Below, in pieces: positions 10,983 through 18,469 of a DNA stretch of 43,439 nt. The notes below the pieces were generated by a model. It had not been told where the DNA came from. It made no database searches and worked only from the letters and a program-made list of their open reading frames with translations. Position numbers and translations under genes: made by a program. Position 1 is the stretch's first letter, and each line of letters begins with the position of its first letter. Location of the stretch: contig NZ_JADPBQ010000020.1 of NCBI RefSeq assembly GCF_015670405.1, forward strand, positions 14,526-57,964. Direction: 5' to 3'. This DNA comes from Clostridium sp. 1001271B_151109_B4 (GTDB lineage: Bacteria > Bacillota > Clostridia > Clostridiales > Clostridiaceae).

Positions 10983-12371
10983 TTAGTCACTTATTCTTGT
11001 AACTCCATGTTTTAAATCATCAACTATTGCATCATATTCTGCTTGTGATAAATTATATTTTCTTAATAATAAGAAGCTTGTTAATATAATTATACATGGA
11101 ACTAAGGTTTGAATTATGTGTATTCCATTTAATGTGAAGGTAGATTGAGTAGAATTTGCTTCATAGCCAATATAGGCTAAAATGTATCCACATAAAGATC
11201 CTCCAACTGCATTGGAAATTTTACTTTTAAATATATTTAGAGAAAATATCATACCTTCTGATCTTTTTCCTGTTTTCCACTCACCATATTCAACACAATC
11301 AGCAACCATTGAAGTTAAGCTTATATATCCAGCTCCGTCAAAAATTCCAGATATGAAATTTATAGCTATCATTGCATATAGTGAAGAATATGATAGTAAA
11401 AATAGTACAAATAATCCACCAGCAGAAACTAATAATCCTAAAAGTGCAGTATTTCTTTTTCCAAGTTTTTTTGCTAAATATGGAGATATTAATCCTCCTA
11501 ATATACTTGCAACTAAAGAAATTGAAGTTACAACAGGAATCATCATTTCTGAATTAAAGTTATATTTAATATAATATATAGATATTGTATTTTTTATTGA
11601 TCCGCTTAACTCTAGTACTAACATTGATAATAATACTATTCTTAAAGGTTTATTTGACTTTAATAAATTTACAAATTGTTTAAAGCCTTGCTTTTCTTTT
11701 TTAGTAGAAGTGCTACTAATTTCTCTAATTCCAAAAGCAGTAATCCAAGTAAGTACTGTTGCAAAACAAACATAAATTATTGCAACTGTTGTCCAGCTTT
11801 TAAGAGCTGAAACAAGTGGAATAGTAAGTGTAGAAATTATAAATCCACCAACGTATGCAACTGTTCTTGCTGATGTAACAATCTTAGTTTTTCCCTCAGA
11901 AGATCTTGTAATATTTGCAGATAGTGACCAATATGGTATGTCCATAGCAGTAAAAGATATTCCCCAGAATATATATGCTACATATATCCAGATAATTTTA
12001 TTGCTATAAGTTAAGTTTGGTGATGAAAAGCACATTATTGTTGCAATTCCCATAAGGATAGGAACTATAAATAAATAAGGTCTACTTTTACCTATTTTAG
12101 TATTTGTATTATCAACTATAACACCCATTATAGGATCTGTTATTCCATCTATAATTCTTGCTACTAAAAATAATGTACCTACAGCAGCTGCACCTACTCC
12201 AAAATTATCAGTTAAAAAAATTAAAAGATATGAATTTATTAATGAAAAGATTAGATTATTTCCTAAGCTTCCTGAGCTATAAGTAAGTAAGGTCTTTATA
12301 GAAACATTATCATTTTTATCAATTTTTTTATCTATTTCTTTATCTATTTTTTTATTTATTGTTGTATTCAC
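10983..12371 (-). CDS. GPH-family sugar:cation symporter (MelB-like)
   Basis: A 462-residue, about twelve-helix member of MFS_2. After a Lys/Asp-rich N-terminus comes the family motif in the first loop (DGITDPIMGVIVDNTNTKIGK followed by SRPY), where the MelB-type cation- and sugar-site Asp residues lie. Likely imports a galactoside (lactose or melibiose) with Na+ or H+, feeding the LacZ next door. GTG start: AGGGGTGA lies just upstream and no ATG fits. A cre-like palindrome lies about 60 bases before the start. It is transcribed toward the AraC gene. Substrate is inferred from context only. Confidence 0.85.
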   Translation of the reverse strand: MNTTINKKIDKEIDKKIDKNDNVSIKTLLTYSSGSLGNNLIFSLINSYLLIFLTDNFGVGAAAVGTLFLVARIIDGITDPIMGVIVDNTNTKIGKSRPYLFIVPILMGIATIMCFSSPNLTYSNKIIWIYVAYIFWGISFTAMDIPYWSLSANITRSSEGKTKIVTSARTVAYVGGFIISTLTIPLVSALKSWTTVAIIYVCFATVLTWITAFGIREISSTSTKKEKQGFKQFVNLLKSNKPLRIVLLSMLVLELSGSIKNTISIYYIKYNFNSEMMIPVVTSISLVASILGGLISPYLAKKLGKRNTALLGLLVSAGGLFVLFLLSYSSLYAMIAINFISGIFDGAGYISLTSMVADCVEYGEWKTGKRSEGMIFSLNIFKSKISNAVGGSLCGYILAYIGYEANSTQSTFTLNGIHIIQTLVPCIIILTSFLLLRKYNLSQAEYDAIVDDLKHGVTRISD

Positions 12372-12429
12372 ACTCTCACCCCTATATTTCTTAGTAATAT
12401 CCTTATACCTGTTTAATTAAACATTTAAT

Positions 12430-12443
12430 AGAAATCGATTTCT
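12430..12443. promoter_or_regulatory. cre-like operator upstream of the symporter
   Basis: AGAAATCGATTTCT is a perfect 14-bp palindrome that matches the CcpA cre pattern TGAAANCGNTTTCA except for the outermost bases. LacI-family proteins bind such CG-centred palindromes. Position suggests catabolite control of the symporter. Confidence 0.55.
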
Positions 12444-12600
12444 CAGTTTACATATATATTATTACAAAATTTTTAGTTTAATAATATAGCATTAAGTTTC
12501 TAAAATATTGATTTATATTTCCTAATTAGATTATTATTTTAGAAGGTTTGAGGGAGAATAGTATTGAATATATATAAAGAAGAGTTTCAATTTAGATTTA

Positions 12601-12778
12601 ATGGTTGAAAATTATCATGAAGATAGATGTGATATATTAATATGTAACCATGGATATTTGGGAGAATTCTTCATTAATAGTATCTCTTACTCTTGAGGTT
12701 GATATGTTATATGATAAAAAGACTGAGGAGTTTATTGAAGTTAATAATATAAATTTATTAATTTATGATGAATTATAG
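12601..12778 (+). pseudogene. Frameshifted remnant, unrecognised
   Basis: Two out-of-phase pieces read like coding sequence: ATG at 12601 gives MVENYHEDRCDILICNHGYL and stops near 12697, while a second frame continues with LTLEVDMLYDKKTEEFIEV and ends at 12778. A terminator-like hairpin follows at 12817, which supports this being a former gene. The YHEDRCDI segment faintly resembles the MntA active-site region at 16645-16690, but I cannot assign it. The remaining bases of the 12372-12911 gap show only the cre-like site and the hairpin. Confidence 0.4.
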
Positions 12779-12816
12779 GAAGAATGTTTAAATGGTAATA
12801 AATTACAAAGTGTAAT

Positions 12817-12851
12817 AAATGCGTAGATATGATAATCTATGCATTTTTGTT
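12817..12851 (+). terminator. Terminator, ATGCGTAGAT stem copy 1
   Basis: AAATGCGTAGAT (12817-12828) pairs with ATCTATGCATTT (12835-12846) with one G-U pair, then T-rich sequence. The same stem recurs at 16433 and 17461. Confidence 0.75.
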
Positions 12852-12911
12852 TATAAATAGATATTTGGGTTATATAATATATGTAGAGAAATAAACATGG
12901 AGATGTGAATT

Positions 12912-13154
12912 ATGAGTAATGATAAGAAGCAAAGAGAGCTTTATGATATGAGAGCTAATTCTTTAAGAGATAAAATAAGTGAATTAAATGCAGCAGAAAA
13001 GAAAGGAAGAGAAGAAGGAAGAGAAGAAGGAAGAGAAGAAGGTGCAAAAAATAAAGCTATAGAAATAGCTAGAAATATGAAATTAAATGGACTAGATACT
13101 GAAACTATTTCAAAAATTACAGGTTTATCATTACTTGAAATAGAAGAATTATAG
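12912..13154 (+). CDS. Orphan Rpn-nuclease C-terminal small protein
   Basis: The 80-residue product corresponds to the C-terminal end of Rpn/YhgA-type (PD-(D/E)XK) proteins: a charged helix with three GREE-type repeats (12-bp DNA units at 13005-13040) followed by KNKAIEIARNMKLNGLDTET and a short helix-turn-helix-like end, SKITGLSLLEIEEL. The nuclease domain is absent. An RBS (GGAG at 12899) precedes the ATG, so it may be translated. Some rpn genes are reported to encode an internally translated C-terminal product that inhibits the full-length nuclease; this could be such a product left alone, or just a decayed rpn gene. Confidence 0.6.
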   Translation: MSNDKKQRELYDMRANSLRDKISELNAAEKKGREEGREEGREEGAKNKAIEIARNMKLNGLDTETISKITGLSLLEIEEL

Positions 13155-13255
13155 AAAGTATGTTTAATGATCAATAAAGTAACAAATATAAATACTATTC
13201 AGATGTAGAATGTAAGCATTTTTATTTAAAAAGAAGTATATAAAATACCGATAAC

Positions 13256-13306
13256 AGTTCCAATTTATCGACTATAACAGTCTGTAAATTGGAACTTATT
13301 TTTTTA
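13256..13306 (+). terminator. Terminator upstream of the ADP-ribosylglycohydrolase operon
   Basis: AGTTCCAATTTA (13256-13267) pairs perfectly with 13285-13296, followed by a T-run (13299-13305). Confidence 0.8.
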
Positions 13307-13418
13307 TTACCAATTATATATTGACATAACAATACAGGTGTATATACAATTGAAACTGAGAAATGTTACACAATTGGATATAAATTCAATAAAAATTACA
13401 GATACAGGAGTGATAATA

Positions 13419-14411
13419 GTGAGAAATAAAATTGCAGGAGCTATATATGGAATGGCACTAGGGGATGCCATGGGAATGCCTTCAGAATTATGGGGAAGAG
13501 AAAAAGTAAGAAAATATTTTGGAAAGATTGAAGGCTTGTTAGATGGGCCTAAAGAAAATAGTGTAGCTTGCAATTATAAAAGAGGACAATTTACAGATGA
13601 TACTGGACAAGCGTTTGTTTTAGTAGAGTCATTAAATAGTACAAACTTTAAACCTAATTCTAAAGATATTGCAGAAAGGCTTTTAAAATGGGCAGAAAAA
13701 GAAAAAGCATTTGAAAATAATATTTTAGGTCCTACTTCAAAGGTTGCATTAGCTAACTTTAGAGATGGAATAGATTCAAAAGCAGTTACGGATAAGGCTT
13801 TATCAAATGGATCAGCTATGAGAATTGCACCGATAGGATGTCTTTTTAATGCTAATGATAAAGAAAGATTAGCTAACTTTGTTTATGGAGTTTCAGAAGT
13901 AACTCATACTAGTGATATATCAATTGCAGGGGCAGCTATGATAGCAGTAGCTGTTAGTTCAGCTATTGAAAATAGTGACTTTGAAGCTGTTATAAAAGAT
14001 GTCTTTGAAATAGAGCCTATTGCTAGAAAGTTAGGTGCAGAAACATTTAGTCCATCATTAACTGAAAGAATAAAATTAGGTATTTATTTAGCTAATAAAT
14101 ATAAGGATGATGAAGATTTATTTTTAGAAAAACTATATGACATAGTTGGAGCTGGTGTAAATATTAGCGAGTCTGTTCCATCTGCAATTTCTATAGCTTA
14201 TTATGCACAAGACCCTAATAAGTGTGCGGTGCTTTGTGCAAATTTAGCTGGAGATACTGATACTATTGGAGCAATGGCAACTGCAATTTGTGGAGCTTTT
14301 AAGGGAATAGATTCTATAAAGAAAGAGTATATTGAAGCCTTAAACGAAGCAAATGATGTTGATTTTAATAGATATATTTCTATCTTAATGGAAGGAAGGA
14401 GTTGCATTTAG
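13419..14411 (+). CDS. ADP-ribosylglycohydrolase family protein (DraG/ARH-like)
   Basis: A 331-residue, all-helical di-metal hydrolase family. N-terminal GAIYGMALGDAMGMPSE, the metal ligands in QFTDDTGQ (D60, D61) and the C-terminal LAGDTDTIGAMATA (D279, D281) are all present, so it should be active. Members cleave ADP-ribose from proteins or small molecules. The start is GTG at 13419, eight bases after AGGAG (13406-13410); the frame is open upstream to 13338 but without an RBS. The stop overlaps the start of the PfkB kinase by one base and PnuC follows, so the operon suggests recovery of ADP-ribose, ribosides or nicotinamide riboside. The actual substrate is not known. Confidence 0.88.
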   Translation: MRNKIAGAIYGMALGDAMGMPSELWGREKVRKYFGKIEGLLDGPKENSVACNYKRGQFTDDTGQAFVLVESLNSTNFKPNSKDIAERLLKWAEKEKAFENNILGPTSKVALANFRDGIDSKAVTDKALSNGSAMRIAPIGCLFNANDKERLANFVYGVSEVTHTSDISIAGAAMIAVAVSSAIENSDFEAVIKDVFEIEPIARKLGAETFSPSLTERIKLGIYLANKYKDDEDLFLEKLYDIVGAGVNISESVPSAISIAYYAQDPNKCAVLCANLAGDTDTIGAMATAICGAFKGIDSIKKEYIEALNEANDVDFNRYISILMEGRSCI

Positions 14412-15436
14412 TGAAGACTTTAGTACTTGGAGCTGCCATAGTAGATATTATTATGAAAATACCTAAGCTACCTAAAAGTGGTGAGGATGTTTTATGTACT
14501 GAAAGAAAAGTAACTGTAGGTGGATGTGCTTATAATGTTGCAAATATCTTGAGAGGATTTAATGTGGAACATGATTTATTTGTACCAATAGGATCTGGAA
14601 TGTATGCAGATATAATAAGAAAAACATTAAGTGAAGATGGGTATGATGTTTTAATAAGTGATTTAGAAATGGACAATGGATATTGTTTATGTTTAGTAGA
14701 AGATGATGGTGAAAGAACATTTATTACTGTTAAGGGTATTGAAGGGCTTCATAAAAAGGAATGGTTTAATAGCTTAAATATGAGTGAATATGAAAATATA
14801 TATGTAGCTGGCTATCAGCTTTGTGAAGATAAGGATGACATAATAGCAAATTGGTTAATAGGGCAAAAGAACAAGAATATATTTTTTGCACCAGGTCCAG
14901 TTATTAATGATATAGATAAAAATACAATGAAAAAGATATTTTCAACTAACCCAATATTACATCTTAATGAAAAGGAAGCTTTGGATTTTACTAAAAAGGA
15001 TAATGTGAATAAGAGCATTTTATCTTTATATAAATTAACTAAAAATACTGTATTCATAACAGTTGGTGAAAGAGGAACAGTACTTTATGATGGGCAAGAA
15101 ATTGTTCATATAAATGGTGAAACTGTGAATGTTGTAGATACAATAGGGGCTGGTGATAGTCATATTGGTGCAATTATTTCAGCATATTCTTTAGGGGTAT
15201 CTAAGGAGGTTTCTTTAGTGGATTCAAATAAGCTTTATTCCAAGGATTCAAGGAAGCTTCATTCCAAGGATTCAATGGGTATTTCTTTAAATGACTCACA
15301 GGTAGATTGTTTAGAAAATAATGTTGGATATGATTTTGTGTCTGGATGCAAATTAGCAAATAAGGTAGCTGCAGAAGTAGTGCAAATAAAAGGGGCCAAG
15401 CTTAGTAAAGAATGCTTTGATAAATTTAATATTTGA
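14411..15436 (+). CDS. PfkB-family sugar/nucleoside kinase
   Basis: A 341-residue ribokinase-fold enzyme. It has the N-terminal substrate motif VGGCAYNVANIL and the C-terminal ATP/catalytic motif DTIGAGDSHIG, with D249 as the base. The GTG start overlaps the preceding stop (TAGTG), with AAGGAAGGAG ending nine bases upstream, so the two genes are translationally coupled. Shortly after the catalytic loop is an unusual insertion of 8-residue repeats (from residue 271). The family phosphorylates ribose, nucleosides, fructose or pseudouridine. Next to an ADP-ribosylglycohydrolase and PnuC, a ribose or riboside substrate is the likeliest guess. Confidence 0.87.
   Translation: MKTLVLGAAIVDIIMKIPKLPKSGEDVLCTERKVTVGGCAYNVANILRGFNVEHDLFVPIGSGMYADIIRKTLSEDGYDVLISDLEMDNGYCLCLVEDDGERTFITVKGIEGLHKKEWFNSLNMSEYENIYVAGYQLCEDKDDIIANWLIGQKNKNIFFAPGPVINDIDKNTMKKIFSTNPILHLNEKEALDFTKKDNVNKSILSLYKLTKNTVFITVGERGTVLYDGQEIVHINGETVNVVDTIGAGDSHIGAIISAYSLGVSKEVSLVDSNKLYSKDSRKLHSKDSMGISLNDSQVDCLENNVGYDFVSGCKLANKVAAEVVQIKGAKLSKECFDKFNI
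15221..15268 (+). repeat. 24-bp tandem repeat inside the PfkB kinase
   Basis: Units begin at 15221 and 15245 (GATTCAAATAAGCTTTATTC; GATTCAAGGAAGCTTCATTC), with a weak third unit from 15269. They encode DSNKLYSK, DSRKLHSK and DSMGISLN. The period is in frame, so the reading frame is kept. Confidence 0.85.
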
Positions 15437-15612
15437 TATAGGTAAGTTAAATTTATTAGATATTATTATTAGTTTTAAATTATAAGTAAGAGTAATTTTT
15501 TTAGATGCTAAAAGTATAAAAAATAGCAGTGCAAATAAGATAAGTAAGATTTGAAATACAGATAGCAATGATTGTAATTAAGCGTAAAGGTATAAAGAGG
15601 GGGAATATTATT

Positions 15613-16326
15613 ATGGATAAAATTAAAAATTATTTCGCAGATTGGACAATGTTTGAAAAATTATGGCTAATAACAGTATGTACAATTATGACGATTATTT
15701 GGTACTTAAATGGGGATGCACCATTTTTATTGGCACTAACTTTAACTGGTAGCCTTAATTTAGTTTTAGGTGCAAAAGGAAAGATAGCAGGATTATATTT
15801 TGCAATTATTAATTGTTTATTATATTCATATCAATGTATGGGAGTAAAGCTTTATGGAGAAGTAATGTATAATATGTTATTTAGTATTCCTGTTAGTGCT
15901 ATAGCCATATATTTATGGAATAAAAATAAGGATGATGATGGGAAAATACGCTTTAAGGTTATGTCTGGTAAGTTAATAGTATTAACTTTTGCTGGTACAT
16001 TAGTCTGTGTATTCTTATATGCTAGGGTATTAAATTTATTAGGTGGGAATTTAGCATTTATGGATTCTTTAACAACTGTAGTTTCTGTTGTGGCTAGTAT
16101 TCTTTATTTAATGAGATTTTCTGAGCAATGGTTAATGTGGGTTGGGGTAAATGCTTTATCAATAGTAATGTGGATAATGGTATATGCATCTGGTGATAAG
16201 AGTGCACTTATTATAATAGTTATGAAGCTTACTAATTTATTGAATTCTTTATATGGTTATTATAATTGGAAGAAGATCGCAGGACAAACTAATTTAAAAG
16301 TAAAAAACTTCACAGAGGCAAGCTAA
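15613..16326 (+). CDS. pnuC: PnuC-type nicotinamide riboside transporter
   Basis: A 237-residue protein with about seven membrane segments and the PnuC pattern: an early TLTGSLNLVLGAKGK segment, YGEVMYNMLFSIP, an LYLMRFSEQWLMWVGVN helix and a C-terminal SLYGYYNWKK. PnuC proteins let nicotinamide riboside in by facilitated diffusion, normally trapped by phosphorylation. The chosen ATG (15613) follows GAGGGGG by about nine bases; the frame is open from 15568. It lies 176 bases after the kinase gene, probably in the same transcription unit, which makes the kinase a candidate trapping enzyme. Confidence 0.88.
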   Translation: MDKIKNYFADWTMFEKLWLITVCTIMTIIWYLNGDAPFLLALTLTGSLNLVLGAKGKIAGLYFAIINCLLYSYQCMGVKLYGEVMYNMLFSIPVSAIAIYLWNKNKDDDGKIRFKVMSGKLIVLTFAGTLVCVFLYARVLNLLGGNLAFMDSLTTVVSVVASILYLMRFSEQWLMWVGVNALSIVMWIMVYASGDKSALIIIVMKLTNLLNSLYGYYNWKKIAGQTNLKVKNFTEAS

Positions 16327-16396
16327 TATAGTTATATCAGTAGTATTAGGAGCTTTAGCTTCTATTGCTGGAGGATTTATGTCTAAGAAGAAATAA
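16325..16396 (+). pseudogene. C-terminal scrap of a small hydrophobic peptide
   Basis: Overlapping the pnuC stop, one frame reads NIVISVVLGALASIAGGF then MSKKK and stop, like the end of a small membrane peptide. There is no usable start codon upstream of the hydrophobic part. A terminator follows. Probably a remnant. Confidence 0.25.
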
Positions 16397-16432
16397 GGTT
16401 ACATTTAGGGTATAATGTTTTCAAAGTACAAG

Positions 16433-16465
16433 AAATGCGTAGATTTAATAATCTACGCATTTTTT
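16433..16465 (+). terminator. Terminator, ATGCGTAGAT stem copy 2
   Basis: ATGCGTAGATT (16435-16445) pairs perfectly with 16450-16460, followed by T residues to 16465. It ends the pnuC transcript. Confidence 0.85.
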
Positions 16466-16514
16466 ATAGTTAATACAAATAACATTATTGATAGAATTTA
16501 ATATAGAATAATAT

Positions 16515-16522
16515 GATATAAT
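16515..16522 (+). promoter_or_regulatory. Extended -10 promoter before mntA
   Basis: TGATATAAT gives an extended -10 with perfect TATAAT at 16517-16522; no strong -35. It lies 44 bases before the antitoxin start. Confidence 0.45.
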
Positions 16523-16566
16523 TATTTTATATAAAGTATGTGCGAGTAAGCTTGAGGTGATTATAG

Positions 16567-16998
16567 ATGAAAAAGCTTATGCTCAAAGACTGTCAAATAG
16601 ATTATATTAACTTGAAAAATATTATAGCGATATGTGTTTTTTGAAGTTATCACGAGGAAGTATTCAATAAAGATAGAAGTGATATAGATATAATGATTCT
16701 TTCTAAGAATCAATTGGAATTTGATGATGAGATGGAGATTGAAGATTATCTCCAAAAAGTATTATCAGAATATTTTTCTCATGATAATATTCATTTTACC
16801 TTTATTAATGAGTTTAATTACCCTTTTAGTGAAATATTCTTAATAAATAATGATAAAATAATTTTTAAAGAAGAAGAATATTTAGATTATGTTTTAGGAT
16901 ATTCAGCATTTAAGAGAGATAGGGAAGCTTTAGAAGTTATCAGAGAGGAAAATCTAAAGGATTTGTGTTTATATAGGAATGGTTTATTATCAATATAA
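16567..16998 (+). pseudogene. MntA-type nucleotidyltransferase antitoxin with in-frame TGA
   Basis: ATG 16567 has a good RBS (GAGGTGAT, 16553-16560) and its frame runs to 16998 with one stop, TGA at 16642-16644 (codon 26). Readthrough would give about 143 residues of the minimal nucleotidyltransferase family. The stop falls in the active-site motif: ICVF-stop-SYHEEVFNKDRSDIDIM, where family members have Gly-Ser followed by Asp-X-Asp (D39 and D41 here). A GGA to TGA change of the catalytic Gly explains it. MntA enzymes AMPylate the HepT toxin encoded next to them. The next in-frame ATG (16693, codon 43) would yield a 101-residue piece without the active site. Confidence 0.8.
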
Positions 16999-17425
16999 AA
17001 AAGAAAAGATAGAAGCAAAATTTTTGGAAAGTAAAATATTTTTAGTTAAAATAAGAGAATGTATAACTCGTAATGTAGATGGTGATGATGATATAATTAA
17101 TGAAGCTATGATTTCATATTTTAATTCTTTTTGTGAATTTATAATAGATATGTGTGAAACTTATTTGGTATCAACAGATAATTATATACCTAACAAATCA
17201 GGTAGTGAAATAATAGAAACAGCAAGTAATTTTGGATTTATTTCTTCTAAAGATTCTAAAAAGCTACAATCTATAATAAGGCTAAGAAATAGATATACTC
17301 ATGATTACTATCAACGTAAACTTTCAAGAGAAAAGATAATTAAAATGTGTAGAGGAGATTTATCTACATTAGATTTATTTTTAGAAGTATCACAAGAAAA
17401 AATTAGATTAGTAATAAATAGTTAG
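16979..17425 (+). CDS. HepT-like ribonuclease toxin
   Basis: A 148-residue helical HEPN-fold protein with the catalytic RX4HXY motif intact: R103, H108 and Y110 in RNRYTHDY. In MntA/HepT pairs HepT is an RNase toxin silenced by AMPylation on the motif Tyr by its partner. The gene overlaps the antitoxin frame by 20 bases, so translation is probably coupled. ATG 16979 has only a weak, close AGGA. Since the antitoxin is interrupted, an intact toxin is unexpected; it may be poorly translated without coupling, or protected by a paralogous antitoxin. A perfect terminator follows. Confidence 0.82.
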   Translation: MVYYQYKKEKIEAKFLESKIFLVKIRECITRNVDGDDDIINEAMISYFNSFCEFIIDMCETYLVSTDNYIPNKSGSEIIETASNFGFISSKDSKKLQSIIRLRNRYTHDYYQRKLSREKIIKMCRGDLSTLDLFLEVSQEKIRLVINS

Positions 17426-17460
17426 TGATGGCGCTGAATTAGTAATAGATTAAGAAGTGT

Positions 17461-17500
17461 AAACAATGCGTAGATGCTGTTATCTACGCATTGTTTATTT
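17461..17500 (+). terminator. Terminator, ATGCGTAGAT stem copy 3
   Basis: AAACAATGCGTAGAT (17461-17475) pairs perfectly over 15 bp with 17482-17496 around GCTGTT. It ends the toxin-antitoxin unit. Confidence 0.85.
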
Positions 17501-17625
17501 AAGGTTTTCTTTCATATGGTATATAAGTATTATGTAAAAATTACAAAAGAAATTCTGAAAATAACTTGAAGTAAGTAATATAGTAGTATAATTTTAAATG
17601 GTATACCAAAAAAAGTTTATCAAGG

Positions 17626-17850
17626 GTGATGAAAGTGGATATAAGGATTGAAGAGATAGAAAAAGATAAGCTAAGGGTAAAATCTATGGTTGAGGTTCAT
17701 GGTGGTAGTATTTCTGTAAATAGTATATTAAATCAAGGTAGTGTTTTTGAAGTTAAATTACCCCATGTATTAGTAGATAATGCACCAATGAATGTATATA
17801 AATTTAATGAAAATAATACAGAACTAGAATTGTCAGATATATATAGTTAA
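17626..17850 (+). pseudogene. 3' fragment of a histidine kinase gene
   Basis: The frame encodes only the end of an HATPase domain: VKSMVEVHGGSISVNSIL followed by NQGSVFEVKLP, and a tail ending ELSDIYS. The same elements close the intact kinase at 36670-39021 (IELHNGNISVES, GEGSTFRIMLP, ELSDIYNLY). The ATP-binding N-box and the His box are missing. Start codons (GTG 17626, ATG 17629) sit directly on the AAGGG, so real translation is doubtful. Remnant of a related kinase. Confidence 0.7.
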
Positions 17851-17894
17851 TGTTACTACCATGAAGGACTAATAATTTTTAAGGAGAATTGTTA

Positions 17895-18164
17895 TTAGTA
17901 ATTAGAGTCTTTATTAATTAGATATTTATCTATATTTAAGCAAGGATCTTCTGATTTAGTAGCAGCTTCAATTTTATATCTAAGAAATAAAAAGAGTATA
18001 GAAGGTAGTGCTGATAAAGCAAATATAAAATAAACTAAAATTGATATTTTTTCTTTGGGATTTAAATAAAGTGACATATATATTGTAAAGAATATCATAA
18101 ACAGCATAAATAATGTCCAAAGCCAACTTATAAATTTTAAAGTTATTAAAATAAAATTCTTCAT
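17895..18164 (-). CDS. Small two-helix membrane protein, unknown
   Basis: An 89-residue product with two hydrophobic segments (about residues 2-30 and 40-60) and a polar C-terminus (AATKSEDPCLNIDKYL). An ATG at 18173 abuts the GGAG with no spacing; the ATG at 18164 is nine bases away and is preferred. Monocistronic, facing the histidine-kinase fragment. No family recognised. Confidence 0.6.
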   Translation of the reverse strand: MKNFILITLKFISWLWTLFMLFMIFFTIYMSLYLNPKEKISILVYFIFALSALPSILFLFLRYKIEAATKSEDPCLNIDKYLINKDSNY

Positions 18165-18388
18165 AAAATACATCTCCTTTACTTACCAAATAAATTCATC
18201 ATAAAAAATTATATAACAAAAAAAGGGAATTTGCTATATTTAACAATTAATAAAATTAGATATATTACCTATAAATATTATAAAATTTTACTATATAGTA
18301 TAATAATGATAATTATAGTATTATTATAATTATTTTATAAAAAATAGTTAAAATATATTGCAAATGTTGAAATAGGTCGCAAATATAG

Positions 18389-18419
18389 TTAACATAAGCA
18401 ATTATTAAAATGATATAAT
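18389..18419 (+). promoter_or_regulatory. galU promoter candidate
   Basis: Extended -10 TGATATAAT (TATAAT 18414-18419) with TTAACA at 18389-18394, spacing 19. The rest of the 305-base gap is AT-rich without other features. Confidence 0.5.
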
Positions 18420-18469
18420 AATATATGTTTTTAAAGAGAAAATAATATATTAAAAAAGGGAAAATAGTG

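Noticed and set aside
11182..11574. ORFs opposite the symporter gene
   Set aside because: Antisense shadows without RBS or recognisable domains.
15437..15612. A pnuC riboswitch (NAD-II or PreQ1 type) ahead of pnuC
   Set aside because: No matching conserved hairpin or core motif is visible in the 176 bases.
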